NCBI RefSeq assembly: GCF_030848495.1
Contig: NZ_JAVDDT010000002.1
Location: forward strand, 372,001-436,000
DNA length: 64,000 bases
Source: Natronospira bacteriovora
Lineage (GTDB): Bacteria > Pseudomonadota > Gammaproteobacteria > Natronospirales > Natronospiraceae
Reading direction: 5' to 3'
The notes under the pieces are model-generated. The model saw nothing but the letters and a program-made list of their open reading frames with translations, searched no databases and was not told where the DNA came from. Each line of letters begins with the position of its first letter. Positions within the stretch are counted from its first letter, which is position 1. The position numbers and the translations under genes are program-made. Positions 19,995-29,398 of the stretch are shown piece by piece.

Positions 19995-20396
19995 ATGAAG
20001 GAACCGTCCAAGCCAGGGCAGCGAAAGCTGGCGGAAGATATCAAGCGCCGATTGAGTCTGATCATGCGTGAAGAGGTTCAGCATGATGCGGCCTGGCAGA
20101 TCACGGTAACGGACGTGGAAGTGGCCCGGGATCTTTCCCGGGCCAAGGTCTGGGTGGATTTTCTCGGGGAGCCCCCCGAGGCGCTGATCGAGGCCATGGA
20201 GGCCGCCCGCAACAGTCTGCGGGCCCGCCTTGGCCGCACCATGAATATCCGCAAGTCGCCACAGATTGTCTTTGTCCATGATGACAGCCTGAAACGGGGC
20301 GCCCACCTGAGTGCCCTGATTGAAAAGGCGGTGGATCAGGACCGTCGCCGCCGTGGCGACGACGAAGACGGCGAGGAAAGCGACGGCGGACGTTGA
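19995..20396 (+). CDS. rbfA: 30S ribosome-binding factor RbfA
   Basis: RbfA is a small KH-fold factor for late 16S rRNA processing and 30S maturation. From the ATG at 19995 it has 133 residues, with a perfect GGGAGGAG site just before it; the frame's earlier codon at 19932 lies inside infB. Conserved segments are RVAEDIKRRLSLIMREE-like near the start, TVTDVEVARDLSRAKVWV, and the R-KSPQIVFVHDDS part. The C-terminus is acidic (DDEDGEESD). truB starts 4 bases after its stop. Confidence 0.95.
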   Translation: MKEPSKPGQRKLAEDIKRRLSLIMREEVQHDAAWQITVTDVEVARDLSRAKVWVDFLGEPPEALIEAMEAARNSLRARLGRTMNIRKSPQIVFVHDDSLKRGAHLSALIEKAVDQDRRRRGDDEDGEESDGGR

Positions 20397-20400
20397 TTGC

Positions 20401-21315
20401 ATGCCCCGACGTCGACGCGGTCGAGACATTCACGGCATTCTCCCCCTGGACAAGCCGCTGGGCGCAAGCTCCAATGCGGTGCTTCAGCGTGTCCGTCGTC
20501 TGCTGGATGCCCGCAAGGCCGGGCACACCGGTAGTCTGGATCCCCTGGCCAGCGGCGTTCTTCCCCTTTGCTTCGGTGAAGCCACGAAGGTGTCCGCGCT
20601 TCTTCTGGATGCAGACAAGACCTATCGTTTCACCTGTCAGCTCGGGAGCCGCACGGCAACCGGTGATGTGGAAGGGGGGGTGGTGGAGACGGCGCCGGTA
20701 CCGGATCTGAGTGAGGACGCCGTTCGTCAGGCCATGCAGGCCTTCCTCGGAGACATCGAACAGATTCCCCCCATGTACTCGGCGTTGAAGCAGGATGGAA
20801 AACGTCTGTACGAAATTGCCCGTGCCGGAGGCGAGGTGGCGCGTCACCCGCGCCCGGTGCATATCCGACGTTTCGAGCTGCTTGCCCATCGTGGCGATGC
20901 GCTGGATCTGGAAGTGAGCTGTTCAAAGGGTACCTATGTACGGGTTCTGGCCGAGGATCTGGCTCGCGCCCTGGGGAGTGTCGGGCACGTCACGGCCCTG
21001 CGTCGCATTGCCGCCGGCCCCTACCGGGAGCACGAACTGCTCACCCTGGAGCAGATCGAGGCGGCGTCCAGGGAAGGCGATGACGCCCTTCGTGCCTTGC
21101 TGCTGCCGGTGGATTCCGCGCTCCCGGATTGGGAGTCGGTGACGCTTGATCCGGATCTGACGCATTATTTCAAGCAGGGACAGGCAGTTACGGTCTCCGA
21201 TCTGCCGGCTGCCGAGCGCATCCGCGTGTACGGCGAGGGCAGCGGTTTTCTGGGCCTGGGGCGGCGGTTGCCGGACGGGCGCCTGGCGCCCAGACGCCTG
21301 ATTCTCTGCAACTGA
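20401..21315 (+). CDS. truB: tRNA pseudouridine(55) synthase
   Basis: TruB makes pseudouridine 55 in the T loop of tRNAs. The protein has 304 residues from the ATG at 20401; the frame extends upstream to 20320 only through rbfA. The catalytic aspartate is D47 in [15 protein letters not shown], followed by the conserved GEATK. The [13 protein letters not shown] segment and a C-terminal PUA-like domain (ending near RLILCN) are also present. It is the last gene before the internal promoter for rpsO and pnp. Confidence 0.96.
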   Translation: MPRRRRGRDIHGILPLDKPLGASSNAVLQRVRRLLDARKAGHTGSLDPLASGVLPLCFGEATKVSALLLDADKTYRFTCQLGSRTATGDVEGGVVETAPVPDLSEDAVRQAMQAFLGDIEQIPPMYSALKQDGKRLYEIARAGGEVARHPRPVHIRRFELLAHRGDALDLEVSCSKGTYVRVLAEDLARALGSVGHVTALRRIAAGPYREHELLTLEQIEAASREGDDALRALLLPVDSALPDWESVTLDPDLTHYFKQGQAVTVSDLPAAERIRVYGEGSGFLGLGRRLPDGRLAPRRLILCN

Positions 21316-21333
21316 GGTCTGACCGCCCATTGC

Positions 21334-21363
21334 TTGTGGACAACTGGCAGGGGCGCGTACAAT
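21334..21363 (+). promoter_or_regulatory. Promoter for rpsO-pnp
   Basis: TTGTGG (21334-21339) and TACAAT (21358-21363) are separated by 18 bases, just after truB. The transcript would carry a leader of about 135 bases before rpsO. E. coli also has a promoter between truB and rpsO, and S15 regulates its own leader there. Whether this leader folds into the S15-binding form was not shown. Confidence 0.6.
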
Positions 21364-21503
21364 ACGCGGTTTGGGACGGCCCGCACGGTGATCGCTGTCA
21401 CTGTCGGGTTCGGGTAGTGAGTCCGGGTTTGCCCATGTCCGTGGCCCGGTATTCAGAAACCCTTTGCGTAATGGCGCAAAGTAAAACAGGAGCAATTGAA
21501 GCA

Positions 21504-21773
21504 ATGTCTCTGAGTGCAGAAAAGAAGGAAGCCGTGATCCGCGAGTACGCTCGCGACAACAATGACACCGGTTCCCCTGAAGTGCAGGTGGCCCTGCTGT
21601 CCACCCGCATCACCGAATTGACCGACCATTTTGCCAAGCACAAGCACGACCATCATTCCCGTCGTGGCCTGCTGAAGATGGTCAACCAGCGCCGCAAGCT
21701 GCTGGACTACCTGAAGCGAAAGGATCGCAGCCGCTATCAGGAACTCATCAACCGACTCGGCCTGCGTCGCTGA
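21504..21773 (+). CDS. rpsO: 30S ribosomal protein S15
   Basis: S15 is a primary 16S rRNA-binding protein of the small subunit. The protein has 89 residues from the ATG at 21504, the universal length. The conserved [27 protein letters not shown] segment at about residues 46-72 (given here as the stretch from HDHH to RKD) contacts rRNA. The frame upstream to 21330 contains no S15 sequence and is leader. pnp follows after 25 bases, as in E. coli. Confidence 0.97.
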   Translation: MSLSAEKKEAVIREYARDNNDTGSPEVQVALLSTRITELTDHFAKHKHDHHSRRGLLKMVNQRRKLLDYLKRKDRSRYQELINRLGLRR

Positions 21774-21798
21774 GTCCACTGGCAACAGGTTTTCTATC

Positions 21799-23892
21799 GT
21801 GACAGTAACTACGAAGACATTTCAGTATGGCGGTCGTGCCGTAACGCTGGAGACCGGGCGGATTGCCCGCCAGGCCGACGGTGCCGTACTCGTCAACATG
21901 GACGAGACGGTGGTGCTGGTCACGGCCGTGGGCCAGAAGGAAGCCGATCCCGGCCGACCCTTCTTCCCACTGACCGTGAACTATCAGGAACGCACCTACG
22001 CTGCCGGCCGGATTCCCGGTGGCTTCTTCAAGCGCGAAGGGCGTCCCAGTGAAAAGGAAACGCTGACCAGCCGCCTGATCGACCGGCCCATTCGTCCGCT
22101 CTTCCCCAAGGGCTTCATGAACGAGGTCCAGGTGATTGCCACGGTGATCTCCGTCAACCCGGAAGTGGATCCGGATATTCCGGCCCTGATCGGTACCTCC
22201 GCCGCGCTGGCCATTTCCGGGATTCCCTTCAATGGGCCCATCGGTGCGGCTCGTGTGGGTTACCGGGATGGTGATTACCTGCTCAACCCCAGTGCCAGCG
22301 ATCTGGATGAATCCAGACTGGATCTGGTGGTGGCCGGTACGGAGAAGGCCGTCCTGATGGTGGAGTCCGAAGCCAGCGAACTGTCGGAAGACGTCATGCT
22401 CGGCGCCGTTCTCTACGGTCACGAACAGATGCAGGCGGCCATTCAGGCAATCAATGAGCTGGCGGCCGAGGTGGGCAAGCCGCGCTGGGACTGGGAGCCC
22501 GTGGCCAAGGACGAGGAGCTGGCCGGCAAGGTCAGGGAACTGGCCGAGGCCGATCTCAACGAGGCCTACCAGATTGCCGACAAGGTGGCCCGCAATCAAC
22601 GGCTGTCCGATATCCGCAGCGCGATCGTGGAGCAGCTGGCGCCGGAAGGTGAGGAAGAGCCCCGCTGGGCTCGTGGCGATGTGAAAGGTGCCGTGGAAGC
22701 ACTGGAGAAGCACATTGTCCGTGACCGCATCATCCAGGGTCAGCCCCGCATTGATGGTCGTGACACGAAGACTGTGCGCCCCATCAATGTCACGGTGGGT
22801 GATCTGCCGCGTACCCATGGTTCGGCCATCTTTACCCGTGGCGAGACCCAGGCCATCGTGGTGACCACCCTGGGCACCGGTCGTGATGCGCAGATCATCG
22901 ATGCCATCGAGGGCGAGCACAAGCAGCCCTTCATGCTGCATTACAACTTCCCGCCCTACTGCGTGGGTGAAACCGGCTTCATGGGCGGTCCCAAGCGCCG
23001 GGAAATTGGCCACGGCAAGCTGGCCAAGCGCGGCGTGGAAGCCGTCATGCCCAACATGGATGATTTCCCGTACGTCATCCGTGTGGTGTCCGAGATCACC
23101 GAGTCCAACGGTTCCAGTTCCATGGCCTCGGTCTGCGGCACCAGTCTGTCCCTGATGGACGCCGGTGTGCCGATCAAGGCGCCGGTGGCCGGTGTGGCCA
23201 TGGGCCTGATCAAGGAAGACAGCGGCCACGCGGTCCTGACCGACATCCTGGGTGATGAGGATCACCTGGGTGACATGGACTTCAAGGTGGCCGGTACTGC
23301 TGAAGGCATCACTGCGCTGCAGATGGACATCAAGATCGAGGGCATCAACCGTGAAATCATGGAAGATGCGCTGGCTCAGGCCAAAGACGGCCGCCTGCAC
23401 ATCCTCGGTGAGATGAACAAGGTGATCTCGAAGCCGCGCGAAGAGATGTCCGACTGGGCACCGCGTATCATCACCATGAAGATCGATTCCGACAAGATCC
23501 GGGACGTGATCGGCAAGGGTGGTGCGACCATTCGCAGCATCACCGAGCAGACCGGTGCCAACGTGGACATCCAGGACGATGGCACCATCAAGATCGCTTC
23601 GGTGGACCGGGAAGCCGGTGATGCCGCGAAGAAGATGATCGAAGACATCACGGCTGAAGTGGAAGTGGGCAAGATCTACGAAGGCAAGGTGGCTCGCATC
23701 ATGGACTTCGGTGCCTTCGTCACCATCCTGCCCGGCAAGGACGGCCTGGTGCACATCTCCCAGCTGGCCAACGAACGTGTGGAGAAGGTCACGGACGTGG
23801 TTCAGGAAGGCGATGTGGTCAAGGTCAAGGTTCTGGAAGTGGACCGTCAGGGCAAGGTGCGACTGAGCATGAAGGCTGTCGACGCCGCCTGA
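21799..23892 (+). CDS. pnp: Polyribonucleotide nucleotidyltransferase (PNPase)
   Basis: PNPase degrades RNA 3' to 5' by phosphorolysis and is part of the RNA degradosome. The protein has 697 residues with a GTG start. It has two RNase PH domains (about 10-230 and 315-545), separated by an alpha-helical linker, then a KH domain ([18 protein letters not shown], near residues 565-582) and an S1 domain (from about 620, [13 protein letters not shown]). Catalytic-core signatures such as [11 protein letters not shown]-like and [11 protein letters not shown] are present. A strong terminator follows. Confidence 0.97.
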   Translation: MTVTTKTFQYGGRAVTLETGRIARQADGAVLVNMDETVVLVTAVGQKEADPGRPFFPLTVNYQERTYAAGRIPGGFFKREGRPSEKETLTSRLIDRPIRPLFPKGFMNEVQVIATVISVNPEVDPDIPALIGTSAALAISGIPFNGPIGAARVGYRDGDYLLNPSASDLDESRLDLVVAGTEKAVLMVESEASELSEDVMLGAVLYGHEQMQAAIQAINELAAEVGKPRWDWEPVAKDEELAGKVRELAEADLNEAYQIADKVARNQRLSDIRSAIVEQLAPEGEEEPRWARGDVKGAVEALEKHIVRDRIIQGQPRIDGRDTKTVRPINVTVGDLPRTHGSAIFTRGETQAIVVTTLGTGRDAQIIDAIEGEHKQPFMLHYNFPPYCVGETGFMGGPKRREIGHGKLAKRGVEAVMPNMDDFPYVIRVVSEITESNGSSSMASVCGTSLSLMDAGVPIKAPVAGVAMGLIKEDSGHAVLTDILGDEDHLGDMDFKVAGTAEGITALQMDIKIEGINREIMEDALAQAKDGRLHILGEMNKVISKPREEMSDWAPRIITMKIDSDKIRDVIGKGGATIRSITEQTGANVDIQDDGTIKIASVDREAGDAAKKMIEDITAEVEVGKIYEGKVARIMDFGAFVTILPGKDGLVHISQLANERVEKVTDVVQEGDVVKVKVLEVDRQGKVRLSMKAVDAA

Positions 23893-23922
23893 TTCCAGCT
23901 TTCACGGAATCGCTGCTTGAAG

Positions 23923-23954
23923 CCGCCCCCGATCTCGGGGGCGGTTTTTTTTTT
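23923..23954 (+). terminator. Strong terminator after pnp
   Basis: CCGCCCCCGA (23923-23932) and TCGGGGGCGG (23935-23944) form a perfect 10-bp stem, followed by ten T (23945-23954). It is a textbook intrinsic terminator and ends the rimP-pnp operon. Confidence 0.93.
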
Positions 23955-23982
23955 GGCACGGCAAAAAACCAGGCACGGCCAT

Positions 23983-24006
23983 CGTAAGCGTAGTCGTAAT
24001 CGTAAT
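23983..24006. repeat. Short tandem hexamer repeat between pnp and yheT
   Basis: Four tandem hexamers CGTAAG, CGTAGT, CGTAAT, CGTAAT run from 23983 to 24006 in the space between two converging genes. On the minus strand this reads as repeated ATTACG. The rest of 23955-24049 shows no gene; it also contains GGCACGGC twice in direct orientation. Such repeats may vary in copy number between strains; no function is implied. Confidence 0.7.
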
Positions 24007-24049
24007 CGGACTTTCCAACAGACCGAAGAAAGCCGACACCGCCCTTCAT

Positions 24050-25015
24050 TCAAACGCCAAGCACCTCGACCAGATGCCCCGTGATCCGCTCCTCCAGCCA
24101 CCAGCGCGGGCGCCATGGCCAGCGGCCGGCCACGAAACCCACGTGGCCACCCCGGGCGCTGATCTCCAGGCGAATGCTAGGGGACAGTTCCTGTTCCGTC
24201 GGTGCGGCTTCCGGCGTCATGAAGGGATCGTCCAGTGCGTGCAGGATGAGGGTGGGGACCCGGATGCCGTGAAGGTAATGCACGCTGCTACTGTGCCCGT
24301 AGTAGTGCTCTGCATTGTCAAAACCATGCAGAGGTGCCGTGATGGCATTGTCGAAATCATGGAAGGATTTGAGGCCGGGCAGTGCTTCCATGGGCAGCGG
24401 GGCATCGTTGCGCCGGGAAAACTTGTCCCGGTAGCTGTTCTTCATCCGGCGCATGAGGAAGCGATTGTATAGGCGCGATATCCCGCGGTTGATGGCATGG
24501 GCACACAGTGACAGACGAAAGGGCACCGAGACGGCAACGGCTGTGCTCAGGGGTGCCGCGCGGCCCTGTTCGCCCAGCCATTTCAAAAGCACATTGCCAC
24601 CCAGGCTGTAACCCACCGCGGCGTCCGGACGGTGATCATGCTCTGCAAGGCATTCCAGCACGGTCTGCAGATCTTCGGAGACGCCGGAATGATAGCCCCG
24701 CCGCAGGCGGTTGGCCTCCCCACTGCAGCCGCGAAAGTGCATGAGTACAGTGCGTAGCCCGGCCCGGTTGAGCGCGCGCATCTGCCCGGCGACGTACTTG
24801 GATTCGATGGAGCCCTCGAGGCCGTGGAGCAGCAGTACCAGTGGCCCTTCCTCCGGCCCGGACCAATCCAGGTCAATGAAGTCACCGTCCGGGAGCTCGA
24901 GTCGTTCCCGGACGGTTGCAAGACGCGGATAGGGCCTCAGCAGGTTCTGGTAAATGGTCTGGGCATGGGCATTTCTGGCCCACCAGGCCGGTCGAAAGCG
25001 GCTGTCGACGATCAC
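24050..25015 (-). CDS. yheT: YheT-type alpha/beta hydrolase
   Basis: This 321-residue protein belongs to the YheT/ABHD1-3 group of alpha/beta hydrolases, predicted esterases of unknown substrate. The oxyanion HG lies at residues 64-65, the nucleophile is S137 in GYSLGGN, an aspartate is in LHALDDPFMTP, and the catalytic His is in ARGGHVGF near the C-terminus. The opening RPAWWARNAHAQTI segment is typical of the family. The start is GTG with AGGAGAG upstream. It begins 28 bases after acs on the same strand and is probably co-transcribed with it. Confidence 0.85.
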   Translation of the reverse strand: MIVDSRFRPAWWARNAHAQTIYQNLLRPYPRLATVRERLELPDGDFIDLDWSGPEEGPLVLLLHGLEGSIESKYVAGQMRALNRAGLRTVLMHFRGCSGEANRLRRGYHSGVSEDLQTVLECLAEHDHRPDAAVGYSLGGNVLLKWLGEQGRAAPLSTAVAVSVPFRLSLCAHAINRGISRLYNRFLMRRMKNSYRDKFSRRNDAPLPMEALPGLKSFHDFDNAITAPLHGFDNAEHYYGHSSSVHYLHGIRVPTLILHALDDPFMTPEAAPTEQELSPSIRLEISARGGHVGFVAGRWPWRPRWWLEERITGHLVEVLGV

Positions 25016-25043
25016 CTTGTACGGCTCTCCTGCTGCTCGTCGC

Positions 25044-26987
<1,944 letters not shown>

Positions 26988-27075
26988 GTCAGCTCCCCTG
27001 TGGCGAGAATCGGATGAAGTGCGAGGCGCGCTTTCTCCTGTTTGAGCTTACCGGCTGTGGCAGTAACTGCAAGGA

Positions 27076-28026
27076 TCAGTGTCCGGGCTGGTAATCGGAT
27101 GCCACGGCAACGGCCTCACCGGTTCGATCCTGACCCGCCAGCGCCTTCATTTGCCAATGGCTGAAGGCCCATTGCCAGATCTCGGGCAGGCTGGCCCGGG
27201 CGAGATGATCGGGTGGTGCCTGACGCAGGTGGCGCAAGGCCTGGAACAGCTGCGGGCCCGGCTGGCTGGGATCCAGTGGCAGGGCGCCGGTCTGCTTGCT
27301 CAGCTTCTGTCCACCGGGACTCAGGGCCAGTGGAATGTGGCCGTAACGTGGCGCTACCAGGCCCAGTTGCTGCATGAGATGGATCTGTCGCGGGGTGCTG
27401 GGCAGTAGATCGATCCCTCGAATGACCTCTCCGATGTCATCGCTGCCGTCGTCCACCGCGGCGGCCAGATGATAAGCCACCAGACCGTCTGCGCGCCGAA
27501 TCACGAAATCACCCATGTTGGCCTCAAGGTCGGTGTCGATCGTGCCCTGGAGGGCATCCTGAAAGCGAATTCGGGCATTTCTGGTCAGGGCTCGGATGGC
27601 CCGGCCCTCGCGTCCTGGGGCAAGACCATGTCGGCAGGTGCCCGGATAGATCGGCCCATCCGGGCCTTGACGGCCCTGCTCTCGGATCTCCCGGCGTGTG
27701 CAGGCACAGGGATAGGCGAGGCCCGCGTCGAGCAACTGGCGGATGGCGGCGTGGTATTGCGCCAGGTGTTGCGACTGGTAGCGGATGGGGCCATCCCACT
27801 GGAAACCGAAAGCCTCGAGTACCCGCGGGATGTCATCACGGGCACCGGGGGCTTCCCGTGGCGGGTCGATGTCGTCAATCCGAAGGTACCAGTGTCCGCC
27901 CTGGCTTCGGGCCTGGAGGTAACTGGCGGTGGCGGCCAGCAGGGAGCCGAAATGCAGTGGACCGGTGGGCGAGGGGGCGAAACGGCCGTCGGCGGACTGT
28001 CTTGCGCGGGATTTGTCGGATGGCAT
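27076..28026 (-). CDS. gluQ: Glutamyl-queuosine tRNA(Asp) synthetase
   Basis: GluQ attaches glutamate to the queuosine base at the wobble position of tRNA-Asp. It resembles the catalytic half of glutamyl-tRNA synthetase without the anticodon-binding part. Key features are the HIGH-like APSPTGPLHFGS near the N-terminus, the zinc-site cysteines in YPCACTRRE and YPGTCRHG, and the KMSKS-like KLSKQTG. I chose the ATG at 28026 (316 residues) because a GTG at 28065 would place a strong hairpin inside the gene. It follows dksA on the same strand, a known arrangement. Confidence 0.9.
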   Translation of the reverse strand: MPSDKSRARQSADGRFAPSPTGPLHFGSLLAATASYLQARSQGGHWYLRIDDIDPPREAPGARDDIPRVLEAFGFQWDGPIRYQSQHLAQYHAAIRQLLDAGLAYPCACTRREIREQGRQGPDGPIYPGTCRHGLAPGREGRAIRALTRNARIRFQDALQGTIDTDLEANMGDFVIRRADGLVAYHLAAAVDDGSDDIGEVIRGIDLLPSTPRQIHLMQQLGLVAPRYGHIPLALSPGGQKLSKQTGALPLDPSQPGPQLFQALRHLRQAPPDHLARASLPEIWQWAFSHWQMKALAGQDRTGEAVAVASDYQPGH

Positions 28027-28036
28027 GGCGAGGACA

Positions 28037-28060
28037 GGCCGGCCCCTCGCGGGGCCGGCC
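28037..28060 (-). terminator. Hairpin between dksA and gluQ
   Basis: GGCCGGCCCC and GGGGCCGGCC form a perfect 10-bp stem with a 4-base loop. It begins 6 bases after the dksA stop and ends 10 bases before the gluQ start on the minus strand. No T run follows, so termination may be partial or need Rho. In Shigella flexneri a terminator between dksA and gluQ-rs is known to limit gluQ expression, and this hairpin occupies the same place. Confidence 0.6.
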
Positions 28061-28066
28061 GACACA

Positions 28067-28639
28067 TCAGCCGATCATCTGTTTTTCGCGGATTTCGTCG
28101 AGGGTCTTGCAGTCGATGCACAGCGTCGCGGTGGGGCGTGCTTCCAGGCGACGAATGCCGATCTCGATGCCACAGGAGTGGCAGAAACCGTAATCGTCGT
28201 CCTTGATGGCCTGCAGGGACTCATCGATCTTCTTGATCAGCTTGCGCTCCCGGTCACGGGCCCGCAGCTCAAGACTGAATTCGGATTCCTGGGTGGCGCG
28301 GTCGCTGGGGTCCGGGAAGTTGGCGGCTTCGTCCTGCATGTGATGCACGGTCCGGTCCACTTCTTCCATCAGCTCCCGTTTCCAGGCCAGAAGGATCTCG
28401 CGGAAGTGCTCCTTCTGCGCCTCCCCCATGTACTCCTCGCCCTTCTTCGGCTCATAGGGCTTGAAGCCGGCAGCGGAAGCAACCGTGCTCTTGCCGGCGG
28501 TTTTCTTCTTGCTCGCCTTCTTGCTGGCCGTCTTCTTGGATGCGGTTTTCTTAGTCACGGTCTTTTTCGTGGCCTTTTTCCTGGATGCAGAGGTCTTCTT
28601 GGCGGTCTTCTTGCGGCTTGTCTTCTTGCTTGCGGCCAT
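28067..28639 (-). CDS. dksA: RNA polymerase-binding transcription factor DksA, with lysine-rich N-terminal tail
   Basis: DksA enters the polymerase secondary channel and, with ppGpp, reshapes transcription in starvation. From the ATG at 28639 the protein has 190 residues. Residues 60-190 are the normal protein: the coiled-coil tip D110-P-S-D113-R-A115, and zinc cysteines C153, C156, C174 and C177. Residues 1-50 form a tail made almost only of Lys, Thr, Ser and Ala, with repeated KKTASKK units, absent from the 151-residue E. coli protein. Such tails resemble histone H1-like or AlgP-like DNA-binding tails. gluQ lies downstream. Confidence 0.93.
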   Translation of the reverse strand: MAASKKTSRKKTAKKTSASRKKATKKTVTKKTASKKTASKKASKKKTAGKSTVASAAGFKPYEPKKGEEYMGEAQKEHFREILLAWKRELMEEVDRTVHHMQDEAANFPDPSDRATQESEFSLELRARDRERKLIKKIDESLQAIKDDDYGFCHSCGIEIGIRRLEARPTATLCIDCKTLDEIREKQMIG

Positions 28640-28712
28640 GGCCCCTCTCCCATGCGGCAGGCTGTTGAATGCCTTCGGCACCTGGCCCACAACAGGCCGG
28701 ATGCTGGCCTTG

Positions 28713-28724
28713 CTCTGATCAGAG
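28713..28724. promoter_or_regulatory. Palindrome at the predicted dksA transcription start
   Basis: CTCTGATCAGAG is a perfect 12-base palindrome. It sits 5-16 bases downstream of the predicted dksA -10 box, where a bound regulator would block transcription. It may be an operator, but a 12-base palindrome can also arise by chance. Confidence 0.3.
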
Positions 28725-28728
28725 GCAG

Positions 28729-28757
28729 GTTATACAGAAACCGTCAGGGTCGCGCAA
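28729..28757 (-). promoter_or_regulatory. Predicted dksA promoter
   Basis: Read on the minus strand, TTGCGC (28757-28752) and TATAAC (28734-28729) are separated by 17 bases. A transcript would start near 28722, about 80 bases before the dksA ATG. The site lies in the 151-base space between queF and dksA. Confidence 0.5.
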
Positions 28758-28790
28758 GCAAGTCACCTGAGTGGGCAAGATGCTGCCGGC

Positions 28791-29180
28791 TCAGGGCAGG
28801 TCGACCGCTTCCGGCGCTGTCCAGCCGGGCGCGCGGTGCTCAGCGATGACCTTGGTCCAGATGCCGCCCCGAACGTTGAAATCGCCGGTCACGCGGAGAA
28901 ACTTCGGCTGGATGGCCGCGACAATATCGTCCATGATCTGGTTGGTAATGTCTTCGTGGAAGGCGCCTTCGTCGCGGAAGGACCAGATGTAGAGCTTGAG
29001 GGATTTCAGTTCCACGCACAGCTGATCCGGCACATAGGCCAGCTCAATGGTGGCAAAATCCGGCTGTCCCGTCTTCGGGCACAGGCAGGTGAACTCCGGG
29101 ATTTCCATGCGAATGGTGAAATCCCGCCCCGGACGCGGATTTTCGAAGGTTTCCAGGGTCTTGCTGGGCAGCGTACTCAT
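28791..29180 (-). CDS. queF: NADPH-dependent 7-cyano-7-deazaguanine reductase (short type)
   Basis: QueF reduces preQ0 to preQ1 with NADPH in queuosine synthesis. The protein has 129 residues and is the short, single-domain form, unlike the 282-residue E. coli form. The catalytic cysteine is C34 in [10 protein letters not shown], with D41 just after. The substrate signature from E57 to R69 ([13 protein letters not shown]) and the FHEDITN segment follow. It lies upstream of dksA-gluQ, and gluQ acts on the final product of the same pathway. The gene diverges from smc. Confidence 0.95.
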   Translation of the reverse strand: MSTLPSKTLETFENPRPGRDFTIRMEIPEFTCLCPKTGQPDFATIELAYVPDQLCVELKSLKLYIWSFRDEGAFHEDITNQIMDDIVAAIQPKFLRVTGDFNVRGGIWTKVIAEHRAPGWTAPEAVDLP

Positions 29181-29259
29181 TGGCGTGGCTCCATTCTCGG
29201 TGTCTCGGCCTTTGGGGCCGGTGGCGCCGGTGGCCGGCGCCCCGTCGGGCGGATGCGGA

Positions 29260-29288
29260 TTAAACCCGAGCCGCGTTTACTTTACAAT
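29260..29288 (+). promoter_or_regulatory. Predicted smc promoter
   Basis: TTAAAC (29260-29265) and TACAAT (29283-29288) are 17 bases apart, in the 218-base space between queF and smc. The transcript would start near 29295. The same space has GC-rich repeats (GCCGGTGGC twice near 29218-29237) and presumably the queF promoter, which I could not place. Confidence 0.5.
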
Positions 29289-29398
29289 GCCCCGGATACG
29301 ATACTGCATCGTCCAAGGGGGCGTCCGGTACCGAACCGACTGACCCGGGACGGCCTGGTGCCGGTCCCGTCTATCCCATTCTGGAATACGGAACATTC

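Noticed and set aside
21748-23754. A 668-codon minus-strand open frame
   Set aside because: It is antisense to rpsO and pnp and rich in His and Asp without any domain; pnp has all its domains.
23983-24006. Tandem hexamers considered as a CRISPR remnant
   Set aside because: The units are only six bases with no spacers, and no cas gene is near.
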